Numbered from the stretch's first letter, positions 35,866 to 46,093 are shown. The stretch is DNA of 64,000 nt from Streptomyces griseocarneus (GCF_014655595.1 NZ_BNBL01000004.1:62001-126000); one strand, 5' to 3'. The notes: generated by a model not told the origin, from the letters alone. Translations and numbers: made by a program.

Positions 35866-37415
35866 CGCGGGTGCATCAACGTGGACGGCAGCAGTCCCGT
35901 CTCCCTGCGCAGCGCGGCCTCGTGGGCCTGGGCGCTCAGCGTCTCGGGCGTCAGGGAGGGCAGGTCGGGGTGGGCGGCGGGCAGTCGCAGCCGCAGGGGC
36001 GAGCGGGCGGCGAGCAGGAAGCCCCAGCCGGGGCGGCGCTCACCGTGCGCGGCCGGCGCCCGCACCTCGTAGGGCTCGCTCCGCAGCCCCACGGAACGGA
36101 CCGTGGCGTCCACGGTCCAGAAGGCGCGCGGACGTGCGTCGAGGTCGCCCCCGTGCACGGCTAATCGGCCGCCGGGCGCGAGCACCCGCGTCACCAGTCC
36201 GTAGAACTCCTGGGAGTACAGCTTGGCGCTGGGCGTCACGCCGGGATCGGGCAGGTCGGAGATCACCACGTCGTACGGGCCCTCGGCGGCCCCGCGCGGG
36301 GCGCGCAGCCACTCGAACGCGTCGGCGGCCACGACCCTGACGCGCGGATCGCGGTAGGCGCCGCGGTTGAGCGCCACGAGATCGGCGTCCGTGCGGGCCA
36401 GCCGCAGCACCGCGGAGTCGAGCTCGACGACGGTCACCGAGCCGACGTCCGGATAGCGCAGCAGCTCGCGCACGGCGAGGCCGTCGCCGCCGCCGAGGAC
36501 GAGGACGTTGCGGTGGGGGCCCGCCATCGCGGGGTGCACCAGGGCCTCGTGGTAGCGGTACTCGTCGTCGCCGCTGACGCGCAGCCGCCCGTCCAGGAAG
36601 AGGGACAGCGGCCGCCCGCTGACGCCGCCGCCGGTCAGGACGACCTCCTGCACCTCCGACTGCACGGCCACCCGGACGTCGGCTCCGTACACGGCGTTGC
36701 GCGCGGCCCGCTCGAAGGGCCCGGTGAGCACCGAGCAGACGGCCAGCAGCACCAGCACCAGCGCGTTCGCGGTGATCAGCACCCAGCGCGCCCGCGCGCT
36801 GAGGTCGCCCCGGAAGAGCCAGAGCACCAGCGCACCGCCCGCGACGGCGTTCACCGCGCCGGTCAGCAGCGCGCCCGTCAACTGGCCCAGCACGGGCAGC
36901 AGGAGGAACGGGAAGGCGAGCCCTCCGACCAGGGCGCCCACGTAGTCGGCGGCGAAGAGGTCCGCGACCGCGCCGCCCGCGTCCTGGCGGCGGATGCGCT
37001 GGATGAGGGTCATCAGCAGCGGCACCTCGGCCCCGATCAGCACGCCGATGGCGAGCGAGAAGCCCACCAGGGCGAGCCTGGCCTGGCCGTACCAGGCGAA
37101 GCAGGCGTACAGCGCCATGGCCGACAGGCCGCCGGTCAGTGCCAGCACCGCCTCGACCGCCGCGAATCCGACGGCCGCGCGGGCGCGCAGCCGCTTGGCG
37201 AGCAGGGAGCCGACGCCCATGGCGAAGACCATCACCGACAGGACGACGGAGGCCTGGGTGACGGAATCGCCGATCAAGTACGAGGCCAGGGCGACCAGTT
37301 CCAGCTCGTACACCAGCCCGCAGGCGGCGCAGACGAAGACCGTGGACAGGACGAGGAGGCGGCCGAGCCCGGCCGGTACGGGCAACCGCGCTGGTACCGG
37401 GCGGTGGTGGACCAT
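35853..37415 (-). CDS. spermidine-synthase-like protein with N-terminal membrane domain
   Basis: Protein of 520 residues. The first 225 form about seven membrane helices ([45 protein letters not shown] and so on). The C-terminal half is an aminopropyltransferase/methyltransferase-like Rossmann domain with [47 protein letters not shown] and [24 protein letters not shown]. The soluble half contains the spermidine-synthase signature, but the membrane fusion form has no proven substrate. The next gene upstream encodes a DUF2617 protein, a pairing common in Streptomyces. Confidence 0.87.
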   Translation of the reverse strand: MVHHRPVPARLPVPAGLGRLLVLSTVFVCAACGLVYELELVALASYLIGDSVTQASVVLSVMVFAMGVGSLLAKRLRARAAVGFAAVEAVLALTGGLSAMALYACFAWYGQARLALVGFSLAIGVLIGAEVPLLMTLIQRIRRQDAGGAVADLFAADYVGALVGGLAFPFLLLPVLGQLTGALLTGAVNAVAGGALVLWLFRGDLSARARWVLITANALVLVLLAVCSVLTGPFERAARNAVYGADVRVAVQSEVQEVVLTGGGVSGRPLSLFLDGRLRVSGDDEYRYHEALVHPAMAGPHRNVLVLGGGDGLAVRELLRYPDVGSVTVVELDSAVLRLARTDADLVALNRGAYRDPRVRVVAADAFEWLRAPRGAAEGPYDVVISDLPDPGVTPSAKLYSQEFYGLVTRVLAPGGRLAVHGGDLDARPRAFWTVDATVRSVGLRSEPYEVRAPAAHGERRPGWGFLLAARSPLRLRLPAAHPDLPSLTPETLSAQAHEAALRRETGLLPSTLMHPRYAG

Positions 37416-37519
37416 GCGGGAACGCTACGTCACGAACCGGCATCCCCTTTGTCACCCACACGGGTTCAATGCCGGGAGCGCCGCCTCCCGGCGGTGGCGG
37501 GGGGAGCCGCCGGATGACC

Positions 37520-38038
37520 TCAGATCGGGGCGGCCATGCGCACGCCCACTCGGGTCCGGGTGGCCACCAGCCTCCCCTCCTGGGGGTAGGCGTGCCAGGT
37601 GCGCCAGCTGATCTGGCCGTCGTGGCGCTGGGCGAGCAGCGCGGTGAAGGCGTGGGGGCTGCCGGGGAAGGTGCCGGCCAGGCCCTGGGGGTGCTCCGCG
37701 ACCAGGGCCAGCAGCTCCTGGGCGCGCCCGGCGAACGAGCATCTGGAGAGGGTCTCGACGCGGGCGGCGAACTCGTACTCCCAGGCGCCGACGCGCCGGG
37801 CGACTCCCAGCGGGAGCGGGGTACTGCTGCCGGCTATGCAGGCGACCGTCTCCGAACAGGTGCCGCCCTCCTCTTCGAGTATGACCTGGTGGGAGGCGCC
37901 CAGCAGGCGCAGCTGCACGGCCGCGCCGTCGAGGTGGAGGTCGAGCACCGCCAGCGCGGGAAGGGGCTCCTTGCCCAGACACCAGGCGAGATCGGCGGCG
38001 CGGGTATCGGTGTAGGTGGTCTTGAGGGTGGTGAGCAT
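37520..38038 (-). CDS. DUF2617 family protein
   Basis: Soluble protein of 172 residues matching the DUF2617 family: MLTTLKTTYTDTRAADLAWCL at the N-terminus, the middle part HQVILEEEGGTCSETVACI and a C-terminal WRTWHAYPQEGRLVATRTRV. It has five Cys residues but no clear metal motif. Same strand as, and 104 bases upstream of, the spermidine-synthase-like gene, suggesting a joint function that is not known. ATG at 38038. Confidence 0.8.
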   Translation of the reverse strand: MLTTLKTTYTDTRAADLAWCLGKEPLPALAVLDLHLDGAAVQLRLLGASHQVILEEEGGTCSETVACIAGSSTPLPLGVARRVGAWEYEFAARVETLSRCSFAGRAQELLALVAEHPQGLAGTFPGSPHAFTALLAQRHDGQISWRTWHAYPQEGRLVATRTRVGVRMAAPI

Positions 38039-38384
38039 GGGTCGGCTCCGCGAGCGAGCAGTGGAGGGTGGGCCGGCCCGCCCCGAGGAGGACCAGATTT
38101 CCTTTCGGGTGCGCCGGCTCATGCCCACATTCGAGGCCCCTGGTTCCGCTCCGGCGGGTGGGATTCCGGATTCCGGCGATTCCGAGGAGTTGTCTCTCAA
38201 CGTGGCTCTGAATGAGAGGGAATCACGAATGAGCCGCGTGCACAGCAGTTTTACCCATCATCTGCAACTTTCCATCCAAGCGAGGGCCATGCAGCTCAAA
38301 TGTTCAACACACCGGCGTCCGACGGATGTCGAAATCCGCCGGACGCATATGCGAATTGGCATGAGCCAGTTGCAAACCCACTGA
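38039..38384. other. AT-richer intergenic patch
   Basis: No convincing gene. The part from about 38205 is clearly less GC-rich than its surroundings. It contains an imperfect inverted repeat (GTCCGACGGAT at about 38327 and ATCCGCCGGAC at about 38344) that may end the aminotransferase transcript. An ATG at 38229 opens 51 codons with a GAGAGGG site in front, but codon use is unlike Streptomyces genes. Confidence 0.5.
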
Positions 38385-39587
38385 TCACATAGCCGCTACC
38401 AGCTTCTCCACGGCCTCGAGCACCGACTTCTCGCGCTTGCAGAAGGAGAATCGCACCAGATAGGAAGGGGCGTCCGGGCGCATTTGGAAGGCGGACGTGG
38501 GAATGGCCACCACCCCGGCGCGCAAAGGGAGTTCACGGCAGAATCGCACGCCGTCCGCGTGCCCCCACGCGCGGATGTCCGCCTGGACGAAATAGCCGGC
38601 GTCCGCGCGGAGGGGGCGCAGACCTGCGCGCGCGAGCCCCTCGCTCAGCAGATCGCGGTTGCGGCGCAGCGCCGTCCTGAGCTCCGCCGCCCACTCCTCC
38701 ACGCCTCCCAGCGCCCGCGCGAGCGCCTCCTGGTAGGGCGTGCCCGAGGCATAGGTGAGGAACTGCTTGGCCGCCGCCACGGCCGCCACCAGGCGGGCCG
38801 GGCCGCACACCCAGCCGACCTTCCAGCCCGTGACGTTGAAGGTCTTGCCGGCCGAGGAGATCGTCAGCGTCCGCTCGCGCATCCCCGGCAGCGCGGCGAT
38901 CGTCCGGTGCCCGGCACCGTCGTAGACCAGGTGCTCGTACACCTCGTCCGTCACCACCGTCAGGTCGTGCTCCCGGCAGACCTCCGCGACCGCCTCCAGT
39001 TCCCCGGCGGTGAACACCTTGCCGGTGGGGTTGTGCGGGGTGTTGAGCAGCAGGACGCGGGTGCGCCGGGTGACCGCGGCGCGCAGCGCGTCCGCGTCGA
39101 GCACGAAGCCGTCGTCCTCCTCCGCGAGCGGTACGGGCACCAGCCGGGCGCCCGCGAAGCGCGCGCCCGCCGGGTAGGCGTCGTAGCAGGGGTCGAAGGC
39201 GATGACCTCGTCGCCCGGATCGCACAGCCCCAGCAGCGCCGCCGCCAGGGCCTCCGTCGCGCCCGTGGTGACCAGCACCTCCCCCTGCGGGTCGTACTCC
39301 AGCCCGTAGCGCCGGCGCTGGTGCGCGGCGACGGCCTCCCGCAGCGACGGGAAGCCATGGGCGGGCGGGTACTGGTTGCCGCCCGCGAGCACCGTCTCCG
39401 CGACGTCCCGCAGCAGCGCCTCGGGCGCGCTCAGCTCGGGCACGCCCTGGCCCAGGTTGACCGCCCCCGTGCTGCGGGCCAGTTCCGTCATCTCCGTGAA
39501 GACGGACGTCCCCAGGCCCCGCACCCGCGCCGCCGGACTCCAGTCCGCGCCCCGCGCACCCACCGTGATCTCGACGTTCTCGGCCAT
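38385..39587 (-). CDS. class I/II PLP-dependent aminotransferase
   Basis: Enzyme of 400 residues, fold type I. Features: VNLGQGVPELSAPEALL, NQYPPAHGFPSLREAVA, VTTGATEALAAAL, LLLNTPHNPTGKVF, VTDEVYEHLVYDG and the PLP lysine in TISSAGKTFNVTGWKVGW. This sequence set is typical of the kynurenine/methionine aminotransferase or DapC/YbdL group rather than AspC. A kynurenine operon lies 10 kb away but there is no physical link. Substrate therefore uncertain. Confidence 0.9.
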   Translation of the reverse strand: MAENVEITVGARGADWSPAARVRGLGTSVFTEMTELARSTGAVNLGQGVPELSAPEALLRDVAETVLAGGNQYPPAHGFPSLREAVAAHQRRRYGLEYDPQGEVLVTTGATEALAAALLGLCDPGDEVIAFDPCYDAYPAGARFAGARLVPVPLAEEDDGFVLDADALRAAVTRRTRVLLLNTPHNPTGKVFTAGELEAVAEVCREHDLTVVTDEVYEHLVYDGAGHRTIAALPGMRERTLTISSAGKTFNVTGWKVGWVCGPARLVAAVAAAKQFLTYASGTPYQEALARALGGVEEWAAELRTALRRNRDLLSEGLARAGLRPLRADAGYFVQADIRAWGHADGVRFCRELPLRAGVVAIPTSAFQMRPDAPSYLVRFSFCKREKSVLEAVEKLVAAM

Positions 39588-39858
39588 CCCCGATCCCGCT
39601 CCCCTCGGTCCTCATCGGCTCCGCTGATCGTCCTCACCCTAGGCAGAACGCCCCGGGCGGCACAGCACACGACGCGTCTTCACCTCACGCGCGACACCCC
39701 TGCGTGCGGCCGAGCGGGTGGAAGGTGCACCGCTTACGGGCGCTGCAGGTCGCGCGCGCGAGGCACGGGCCGCATGGTCGGTATGCCGCCGGGATGCCGA
39801 ACGCCACTGCCGTCGGCATGCCTCCACTTTCCGCAGCGCCCGCACCGGAGGTGCCCCC

Positions 39859-41088
39859 GTGTCCGCCGCCGGCCCCACCGTTCACCGCGTCGCAGCGCCC
39901 GCCCGGGCCCCCGGCCAGCGCCGCACCGCCCGCGACCGCCGCCGCGCCGACCGCACGGACCGGGTGCGCGAGGCGCTGCGCCGGGCGCTGCCCGCGCTCG
40001 GGCTGTACGCCACCGTCCGGCTGGCGGGCATGACGGTGATGGCGGCGTGGGCGTGGTGGGTGGGCAAGCATCCGCGCACGCTGCTCGGCCACCTCTGGGA
40101 CGGCATCTGGTACGCCGGCATCGCGCGCGACGGCTACGGGCTGATCGTGCCCTCCCCCACCTCGCGCGACGTCTTCTACAACGACCTGGCCTTCTTCCCG
40201 CTCTACCCCGGACTGGTGCGGGCCGTGGCGACCGTGCTGCCGCTGACGATCGTCAGCGCCGGGCTGCTCGTGGCGTGGGCGGCGGCCGGAGCGGCGGCCT
40301 GGGGCATCTACGCGGTCGGCGAGCGGCTGCACGGACGGCGGGTGGGGGCGCTGCTGGTGCTGCTGTGGGCGCTGCTGCCGCACGCGATCGTGCAGACCAT
40401 GGCCTACACCGAGTCCCTGATGACGGCGCTCGCGGCATGGGCGCTGTACGCGGTGATCAGCGGGCGGTGGCTGTGCGCGGGGGCGCTGGCCCTGCTGGCG
40501 GGGCTCTCCCGGCCCAATGCGATCGCCGTGGCGGCGGCCGTCTGCTGCGCGGCCGTCCTCGCGCTGTGGCGCGACCGGCGCTCGCGCGGTGACTGGCGGG
40601 TGTGGGCGGGTGCCGCGACGGCGCCGCTGGGCTGGGCCGGGTACGTGCTGTGGGCCGGGCTCCGCTCCGGCGGCGGTCCGCTCGGCTACTTCGAGGTGCA
40701 GCGGCTGTGGGGCTCGCGCTTCGACTTCGGGCGGGACGCGTTCCTCTTCGCCCGGCACCTGATCGTCGCGAAGGACTACATGGCGTACTACGTCACGCTG
40801 GCGATCCTGGGCGCCGCCCTCGTCGCGCTGGTCTTCCTCGCCCTGGACCGGCCGCCGGCCGCCCTGCTGGTGTACGTGCTCGTGCTGACCGTCATCGCGG
40901 TCGGCGGCTCCAGCTACTTCGCCTCCAAGCCGCGCTTCCTGCTGCCGGCCTTCCCGCTGCTGCTGCCGGCCGCCGTGGCCATGGCCAAAGCCCGGCCACG
41001 CACCGTCGCCGTGACGGCGGGCGCGCTGGCCGGGCTCTCGTTCTTCTACGGGACCTACCTGCTGGCAGTGGCCAGGGTCCCGATGTGA
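39859..41088 (+). CDS. mannosyltransferase-like polytopic membrane protein
   Basis: Protein of 409 residues with about nine membrane helices. It carries hallmarks of PIG-V/GT-C transferases: a first-loop acidic motif LWDGIWYAGIARDGY, the FFPLYPGLVRAV sequence, AYTESLMTALAAWALY and LLAGLSRPNAIAVAAAV. These enzymes take mannose from polyprenyl-phosphate mannose on the outer face of the membrane. GTG at 39859 follows GGAGGTG and removes an unlikely N-terminal extension. Acceptor unknown; could serve cell-envelope glycolipid or protein glycosylation. Confidence 0.84.
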   Translation: MSAAGPTVHRVAAPARAPGQRRTARDRRRADRTDRVREALRRALPALGLYATVRLAGMTVMAAWAWWVGKHPRTLLGHLWDGIWYAGIARDGYGLIVPSPTSRDVFYNDLAFFPLYPGLVRAVATVLPLTIVSAGLLVAWAAAGAAAWGIYAVGERLHGRRVGALLVLLWALLPHAIVQTMAYTESLMTALAAWALYAVISGRWLCAGALALLAGLSRPNAIAVAAAVCCAAVLALWRDRRSRGDWRVWAGAATAPLGWAGYVLWAGLRSGGGPLGYFEVQRLWGSRFDFGRDAFLFARHLIVAKDYMAYYVTLAILGAALVALVFLALDRPPAALLVYVLVLTVIAVGGSSYFASKPRFLLPAFPLLLPAAVAMAKARPRTVAVTAGALAGLSFFYGTYLLAVARVPM

Positions 41089-41119
41089 CACGCGGTCCCG
41101 GGGGAAGCCGCGAGCGGGT

Positions 41120-41653
41120 CTACGCCTCGTCGTCCGGCTTGTCGTCGTCGGACTCGACGTCGGCCTCCAGGCCGAGCTGCTCGACGAGCCACTTGTCGAA
41201 CTCGATCGAGGCCCGCACCCAGCTGACGGTGCTGGAGACGAAGTGCTCCAGCGCGACGCCGACGCCGATCAGCATCTGCGCCTCACCGATCATGCGGACG
41301 GTGCCGTCGTCGTGGGTGTGGGTGTAGACCTTCGGCCACAGCGTGCGACGGTTCCAGTCGTCGATGACCTCGAGGAGCTTGGACTTCTCCTCGATGCCGT
41401 GCGGACGGTCGTAGAACGTGCGCACGGAGAAGACCTGCTGCTCCTCCTCGCCGCGGAACATGAAGTACGTCCGGAACTGCTCCCACGGCGCGGCGAGGTC
41501 ACCCTCGTCGTCCACCACGTACTTCAGCTCCATCTGCTCGAGGAGCTGCTTGACCAGGTCCTGGTCGGGGATGACGGGGCCTGTCGGGCCCGCCTCAGGC
41601 TGCGGTTCGGGCTGGCCCCCGAAATTCGGAATCGAGGACGGGTCGATGCTCAC
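41120..41653 (-). CDS. YbjN-domain protein
   Basis: Acidic soluble protein of 177 residues. The N-terminus is Pro/Gln-rich; the domain from about residue 30 (LVKQLLEQMELKYVVDDEGDL, FMFRGEEEQQVFSVRTFYDR, GVGVALEHFVSSTVSWVRASIEFDKWLVEQLG) fits the YbjN/type III secretion-chaperone-like family. GTG at 41653 has GAAGGGA upstream. It is 85 bases downstream of clpB on the same strand. YbjN proteins influence stress and motility in E. coli; a chaperone-like role beside clpB is only inference. Confidence 0.82.
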   Translation of the reverse strand: MSIDPSSIPNFGGQPEPQPEAGPTGPVIPDQDLVKQLLEQMELKYVVDDEGDLAAPWEQFRTYFMFRGEEEQQVFSVRTFYDRPHGIEEKSKLLEVIDDWNRRTLWPKVYTHTHDDGTVRMIGEAQMLIGVGVALEHFVSSTVSWVRASIEFDKWLVEQLGLEADVESDDDKPDDEA

Positions 41654-41738
41654 CGTGTTAGTCCCTTCGTACGGTCTGACGCCATCCTCCCCCATCCCGG
41701 GCGGGAGCTGGCAACCCCCGCCCGGCCTGTTGTCGCAC

Positions 41739-44393
41739 CTATTTCCCGGCGGCACCCTCGCGAGCAGGCGAAACGGTGAGCGCCCCGTGTCCCTCGGCGA
41801 CCTCGACGCGGACCGTGTCACCGTCCCGGACGTCGCCCGCCAGGATGGCGCGGGCGAGCTGGTCGCCGATGGCGGTCTGGACCAGGCGGCGCAGCGGACG
41901 GGCACCGTAGGTGAGGTCCGGCGCCTCGCCACCCTCCGCCTGCGGCGCGTGCCCCAGCGTGGCGAGCCAGCGCAGCGCGTCGTCACTGACCTCGAGCGTC
42001 AGCCGGCGGTCGGCCAGGCGGCGCTGCAGGTGGCCGATCTGGATCTGGGCGATCCGCTCCAGCTGATCCGTGCCGAGCGGGTGGAAGACCACCATGTCGT
42101 CGAGGCGGTTGAGGAACTCGGGGCGGAAGGAGGACCGGACCGTCTCCAGCACCCTCTCCTTCTTCTGCTCCTCCTTCAGCAGCGGGTCCATCAGGAACAT
42201 GGAGCCGAGGTTGGAGGTGAGGATGAGGATGGTGTTGCGGAAGTCCACCGTGCGGCCCTGGCCGTCCGTGAGCCGGCCGTCGTCGAGCACCTGCAGCAGG
42301 ATGTCGAAGACCTCGTGGTGGGCCTTCTCCACCTCGTCCAGCAGCACCACGCTGTACGGGCGCCGGCGCACGGCCTCGGTCAGCTGGCCGCCCTCCTCGT
42401 AGCCGACGTAGCCGGGGGGCGCGCCGACCAGCCGGGCGACGGAGTGCTTCTCGCCGTACTCGCTCATGTCGATGCGGACCATCGCCCGCTCGTCGTCGAA
42501 GAGGAAGTCGGCGAGCGCCTTGGCCAGCTCGGTCTTGCCGACGCCCGTCGGGCCGAGGAAGAGGAAGGAGCCGGTGGGGCGGTCGGGGTCGGCGATGCCG
42601 GCCCGGGAACGCCGCACGGCGTCCGAGACGGCCCGCACCGCCTCGGCCTGGCCGATCAGCCGCTTGCCGAGCTCGTCCTCCATGCGCAGCAGCTTCTGGG
42701 TCTCGCCCTCCAGCAGGCGGCCGGCCGGGATGCCGGTCCAGGAGGCGACGACGTCGGCGATGTCGTCCGGGCCGACCTCCTCCTTGACCATGAGGTCCTT
42801 GGCCGCGGCCTCCTGCTCGGCCTCGGCCTCCGCCTCGGCGGCCTCCGCCAGCTCGCGCTCCACGGCCGGGATCTCGCCGTAGAGCAGCTTGGAGGCGGTG
42901 TCGAAGTCGCCGTCGCGCTGGGCGCGCTCGGCCTGCACCTTCAGGTCGTCGAGGCGCTCCTTGAGCTCGCCGACGCGGTTGAGGGACTGCTTCTCCTTCT
43001 CCCAGCGGGCGGTCAGGCCGCGCAGCTCCTCCTCCTTGTCGGCCAGGTCGCGGCGCAGCTTGGCGAGCCGCTCCTTGCTGGCCTCGTCGGACTCGTTGCG
43101 CAGCGCGAGCTCCTCCATCTTCAGCCGGTCCACGGCGCGCTGCAGCTCGTCGATCTCGACGGGCGAGGAGTCGATCTCCATGCGCAGCCGGGAGGCGGCC
43201 TCGTCGACGAGGTCGATGGCCTTGTCGGGCAGGAAGCGGGAGGTGATGTACCGGTCGGACAGCGTGGCGGCCGCGACCAGCGCGGAGTCGGCGATCTGCA
43301 CCTTGTGGTGGGCCTCGTAGCGGCCCTTGAGACCGCGCAGGATGGCGATCGAGTCCTCCACGGACGGCTCGGCGACCAGCACCTGCTGGAAGCGGCGCTC
43401 GAGGGCGGGGTCCTTCTCGATCCGCTCGCGGTACTCGTCGAGGGTGGTCGCGCCGACCATGCGCAGCTCGCCGCGCGCCAGCATGGGCTTGAGCATGTTC
43501 CCCGCGTCCATGGCGGAGTCGCCGCCGGCACCGGCCCCGACGACGGTGTGCAGCTCGTCGATGAAGGTGATGATCTGCCCGTCGCTGGCCTTGATCTCGG
43601 CCAGGACGGTCTTGAGCCGCTCCTCGAACTCGCCGCGGTACTTCGCGCCCGCGACCATCGCCCCCAGGTCCAGCGCGACCAGGCGCTTGTTCTTCAGGGA
43701 CTCGGGGACGTCGCCCTTCACTATCCGCTGCGCGAGCCCCTCGACGACGGCGGTCTTGCCGACGCCCGGCTCGCCGATGAGCACGGGGTTGTTCTTCGTG
43801 CGCCGCGAGAGGACCTGCACGACGCGGCGGATCTCGTGGTCCCGCCCGATGACGGGGTCGAGCCTGCCCTCCCGGGCGGCGGCGGTGAAGTCCGTACCGA
43901 ACTTCTCCAGCGCCTTGTACGTGCCCTCCGGATCCGGCGAGGTCACGCGCTGCCCGGCGCGCGCGGTCTCGAAGGCCTGCAGCAGCTTCCGGGCCGGGGC
44001 CCCCTGGTCGGCCAGCAGCTCGCCGGTCCGGCCGCCCTTGGCGGCGAGCCCGATCAGCAGGTGCTCGGTGGAGACGTACTCGTCGCCCAGGTCGCGCGCC
44101 CGCTCCGAGGCGTCCGCCAGGGCGGCCAGCAGCTCGCGGTTGGGCTGCGGCGGGGCCACGGTGGACCCCTGGACGCTGGGCAGCGCGGCGAGCAGCCGCT
44201 CGGCGCCCGAGCGCAGGGCGGCGGCATCGGCCTCCACGGCGGCCAGCAGGTCCATCACGTTCTCGTTGTCCCGGCCGGCCAGCAGCGCCAGCAGCAGATG
44301 CGCGGGCGTCAGGTCGGCGTTGCCCGCCGACACGGCCCGGTCGTTCGCGGCGCTGAGCGCCTCGCGGCTCTTGTTGGTCAGCTCGGCATCCAC
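41739..44393 (-). CDS. clpB: ATP-dependent chaperone ClpB
   Basis: Hsp100 disaggregase of 884 residues working with DnaK/DnaJ/GrpE to rescue aggregated proteins. Domains in order: N-domain repeats (about 1-150), AAA1 with Walker [12 protein letters not shown] and Walker [10 protein letters not shown], coiled-coil M-domain rich in Glu/Lys/Arg (about 400-530), AAA2 with [14 protein letters not shown] and [15 protein letters not shown], and a C-terminal domain. GTG start. Its promoter region contains an HspR-type inverted repeat, so it likely belongs to the HspR regulon with the dnaK operon. Confidence 0.97.
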   Translation of the reverse strand: MDAELTNKSREALSAANDRAVSAGNADLTPAHLLLALLAGRDNENVMDLLAAVEADAAALRSGAERLLAALPSVQGSTVAPPQPNRELLAALADASERARDLGDEYVSTEHLLIGLAAKGGRTGELLADQGAPARKLLQAFETARAGQRVTSPDPEGTYKALEKFGTDFTAAAREGRLDPVIGRDHEIRRVVQVLSRRTKNNPVLIGEPGVGKTAVVEGLAQRIVKGDVPESLKNKRLVALDLGAMVAGAKYRGEFEERLKTVLAEIKASDGQIITFIDELHTVVGAGAGGDSAMDAGNMLKPMLARGELRMVGATTLDEYRERIEKDPALERRFQQVLVAEPSVEDSIAILRGLKGRYEAHHKVQIADSALVAAATLSDRYITSRFLPDKAIDLVDEAASRLRMEIDSSPVEIDELQRAVDRLKMEELALRNESDEASKERLAKLRRDLADKEEELRGLTARWEKEKQSLNRVGELKERLDDLKVQAERAQRDGDFDTASKLLYGEIPAVERELAEAAEAEAEAEQEAAAKDLMVKEEVGPDDIADVVASWTGIPAGRLLEGETQKLLRMEDELGKRLIGQAEAVRAVSDAVRRSRAGIADPDRPTGSFLFLGPTGVGKTELAKALADFLFDDERAMVRIDMSEYGEKHSVARLVGAPPGYVGYEEGGQLTEAVRRRPYSVVLLDEVEKAHHEVFDILLQVLDDGRLTDGQGRTVDFRNTILILTSNLGSMFLMDPLLKEEQKKERVLETVRSSFRPEFLNRLDDMVVFHPLGTDQLERIAQIQIGHLQRRLADRRLTLEVSDDALRWLATLGHAPQAEGGEAPDLTYGARPLRRLVQTAIGDQLARAILAGDVRDGDTVRVEVAEGHGALTVSPAREGAAGK

Positions 44394-44494
44394 GGCTTCG
44401 CGCTCCTCCTTGTGGCTCGTGCTCGCCTGCGGTGTCGCAGTCCTGCTCGATGCGGTCCTGCTCGCATCAGCCTGATTGAATCAGCGTGCGATAA

Positions 44495-44515
44495 GTTGAG
44501 TCTATTCCACTCAAC
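44495..44515. promoter_or_regulatory. HspR-binding inverted repeat (HAIR) of clpB
   Basis: GTTGAGT-N7-ACTCAAC, one symmetrical base pair away from the consensus CTTGAGT-N7-ACTCAAG. It lies about 100 bases upstream of clpB. HspR represses clpB in Streptomyces. Confidence 0.88.
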
Positions 44516-44632
44516 CTTGTCTCCGGTAGACGGTCACGGCGAAATGCCCCACTTGTGAGTGAAGCCGCCCCACCCCGAACCCGCGACCCCGACCGCCCCC
44601 GGCCCGGCCCCCGGCCGCCTAGGCTTCTCCCC

Positions 44633-45037
44633 ATGGCCCTGGACCTCCGCGACCTCGACCCCGCCTACCTCGCCTTCTGGCGCGAGCGGCACATCTGCAC
44701 CCTCACCACCCCCCGACCGGACGGCTCGCCGCACGTCGTCCCCGTCGGCGTCACCTTCGACCCCGAGGCCCGGATCGCCCGCGTCATCACCGGCAAGAAC
44801 AGCCGCAAGGCCCTCAACGTCCTGGCCGCCGGCCCCGACGGCGCCCGCGTGGCCGTCTGCCAGCTCGAGGGCAGGCGCTGGGCCACCCTCGAGGGCCGCG
44901 CCGTCGTCCGCACCGAGGCCGAGGCCGTCGCCGACGCCGTCGCCCGCTACGCCGAGCGCTACGAACGCGTCCCGCGCCCCAACCCCGAGCGCGTGGTCAT
45001 CGAGATCACGGTCACCCGGGCGATGGGCCGGGGCTGA
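44633..45037 (+). CDS. pyridoxamine-5'-phosphate-oxidase-like, F420/FMN split-barrel protein
   Basis: Small protein of 134 residues of the PPOX-class F420-dependent oxidoreductase family. The strand pattern HICTLTTPRPDGSPHVVPVGVTF, the RVITGKNSRKALNVLA region that binds phosphate, and WATLEGRAVVRTEAEAV are typical. It would bind F420 or FMN and reduce an unknown small molecule. ATG at 44633. Divergent from clpB and convergent with the AbiEi/DUF559-like gene. Confidence 0.87.
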   Translation: MALDLRDLDPAYLAFWRERHICTLTTPRPDGSPHVVPVGVTFDPEARIARVITGKNSRKALNVLAAGPDGARVAVCQLEGRRWATLEGRAVVRTEAEAVADAVARYAERYERVPRPNPERVVIEITVTRAMGRG

Positions 45038-45049
45038 AGCCCCGGGGCG

Positions 45050-45985
45050 TCAGCCCAGCGCATCGCGGATGTCTCGGATCATCATGGCCGGGCGGTCGCG
45101 GACGTCGGCCGTGGTGAACCGCAGGATGCGTCGCACCTCCGGGCAGGCCGCCAGCGCGTTGAACCGTATGGCGTCGCGCTGGTGCTGCGCCCTGCTGCCG
45201 TGCCAGGCGTACCCCTCGGTCTCCACGGCCAGGCCCTGCCGCCGGAAGAGGAAGTCGGGACAGACCCGCCGGCCCGTCGCCGGGACCACCAGCACGGCCT
45301 GCGTCTCGGGATGGAGCCCGGCGTCGTTCATCCGCAGCCGGGCGAGCGTCTCGGCGGGTGAGCCCGAGCGGGGGTCGGCCATGGCCAGCCACCAGGCGGC
45401 GGCCCGGGCACCGCGCAGGGACGGGGACCGGATCAGGGCGCGGCCGATGTCGTCGAGCGTGGTCAACGGCCGTCCGCGCGAGCCCGGCGGCCCGGACCCA
45501 CGGCCGTGCCGCCAGCTCAGGGCCGAGTCGACGGCCACCAGAGCGTCGTCCCGCGGGCGCGCCCGCAGCAGATCCGCCATCGTCCGGGCCACGGTGGTCG
45601 CCCTCAGCCCGGCCACGACGGTCACGTCGCCCGGTGCGAGCGGCAGTCTGTGCAGCGTGGCCCCTTTGAGGGCCGCGGCGGCGGGGCAGATGAAGTCGGG
45701 GCGCTCGCCCGGCGGGCCGGTCTCGACGCCGTGCAGCATCGCCGCCGACCAGTGGCTCACCACCAGCTCCGGCCGCAGCAGCTGATGCGTCCACAGCAGC
45801 TCCGCCGGCCCCGCCTCCCTCCCCGGCACGAGCCACGCCCCGGGCCGGACCCGCGTCCATCCCCCGGCCGTCAGGAACCGGCCCAGCCGGCCCCGCGTCC
45901 ACCCCTCGGCCAGCGCCTGCGCCGTGAGCACCACCCCGCCCTGGGCATCGGCCCGGGCCCGCAATGAAGCCCTGTCCCCCGTCAT
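45050..45985 (-). CDS. AbiEi-like N-terminal plus DUF559-like nuclease-fold protein
   Basis: Protein of 311 residues. The N-terminal part (VVLTAQALAEGWTRGRLGRFLTAGGWTRVRPGAWLVPG) is the winged-helix fold of AbiEi-type antitoxin domains. The C-terminal part has VCPDFLFRRQGLAVETEGYAWHGS and ARRILRFT-like positions, matching DUF559/Vsr-like endonuclease folds with Asp and Glu as candidate catalytic residues. Proteins with this layout are abundant in actinobacteria, usually as solitary genes. No AbiEii toxin partner is present, so a toxin-antitoxin role is not supported. Confidence 0.78.
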   Translation of the reverse strand: MTGDRASLRARADAQGGVVLTAQALAEGWTRGRLGRFLTAGGWTRVRPGAWLVPGREAGPAELLWTHQLLRPELVVSHWSAAMLHGVETGPPGERPDFICPAAAALKGATLHRLPLAPGDVTVVAGLRATTVARTMADLLRARPRDDALVAVDSALSWRHGRGSGPPGSRGRPLTTLDDIGRALIRSPSLRGARAAAWWLAMADPRSGSPAETLARLRMNDAGLHPETQAVLVVPATGRRVCPDFLFRRQGLAVETEGYAWHGSRAQHQRDAIRFNALAACPEVRRILRFTTADVRDRPAMMIRDIRDALG

Positions 45986-46093
45986 GGTCCGAGTGTCCCG
46001 GGCCCGGCGTCACCACACCAGGCCTGTGGATAACTCTCCGTAATCAACCGTCATCACCCGGGAAGCCCGTCATCACCCCGGGAAAGCAAAGAA

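Noticed and set aside
38229..38384. 51-codon frame with a GAGAGGG site
   Set aside because: Codon use and composition are not Streptomyces-like and no motif is visible; kept only as a note.
45050..45985. AbiE toxin-antitoxin system
   Set aside because: No nucleotidyltransferase toxin gene adjoins it on either side.
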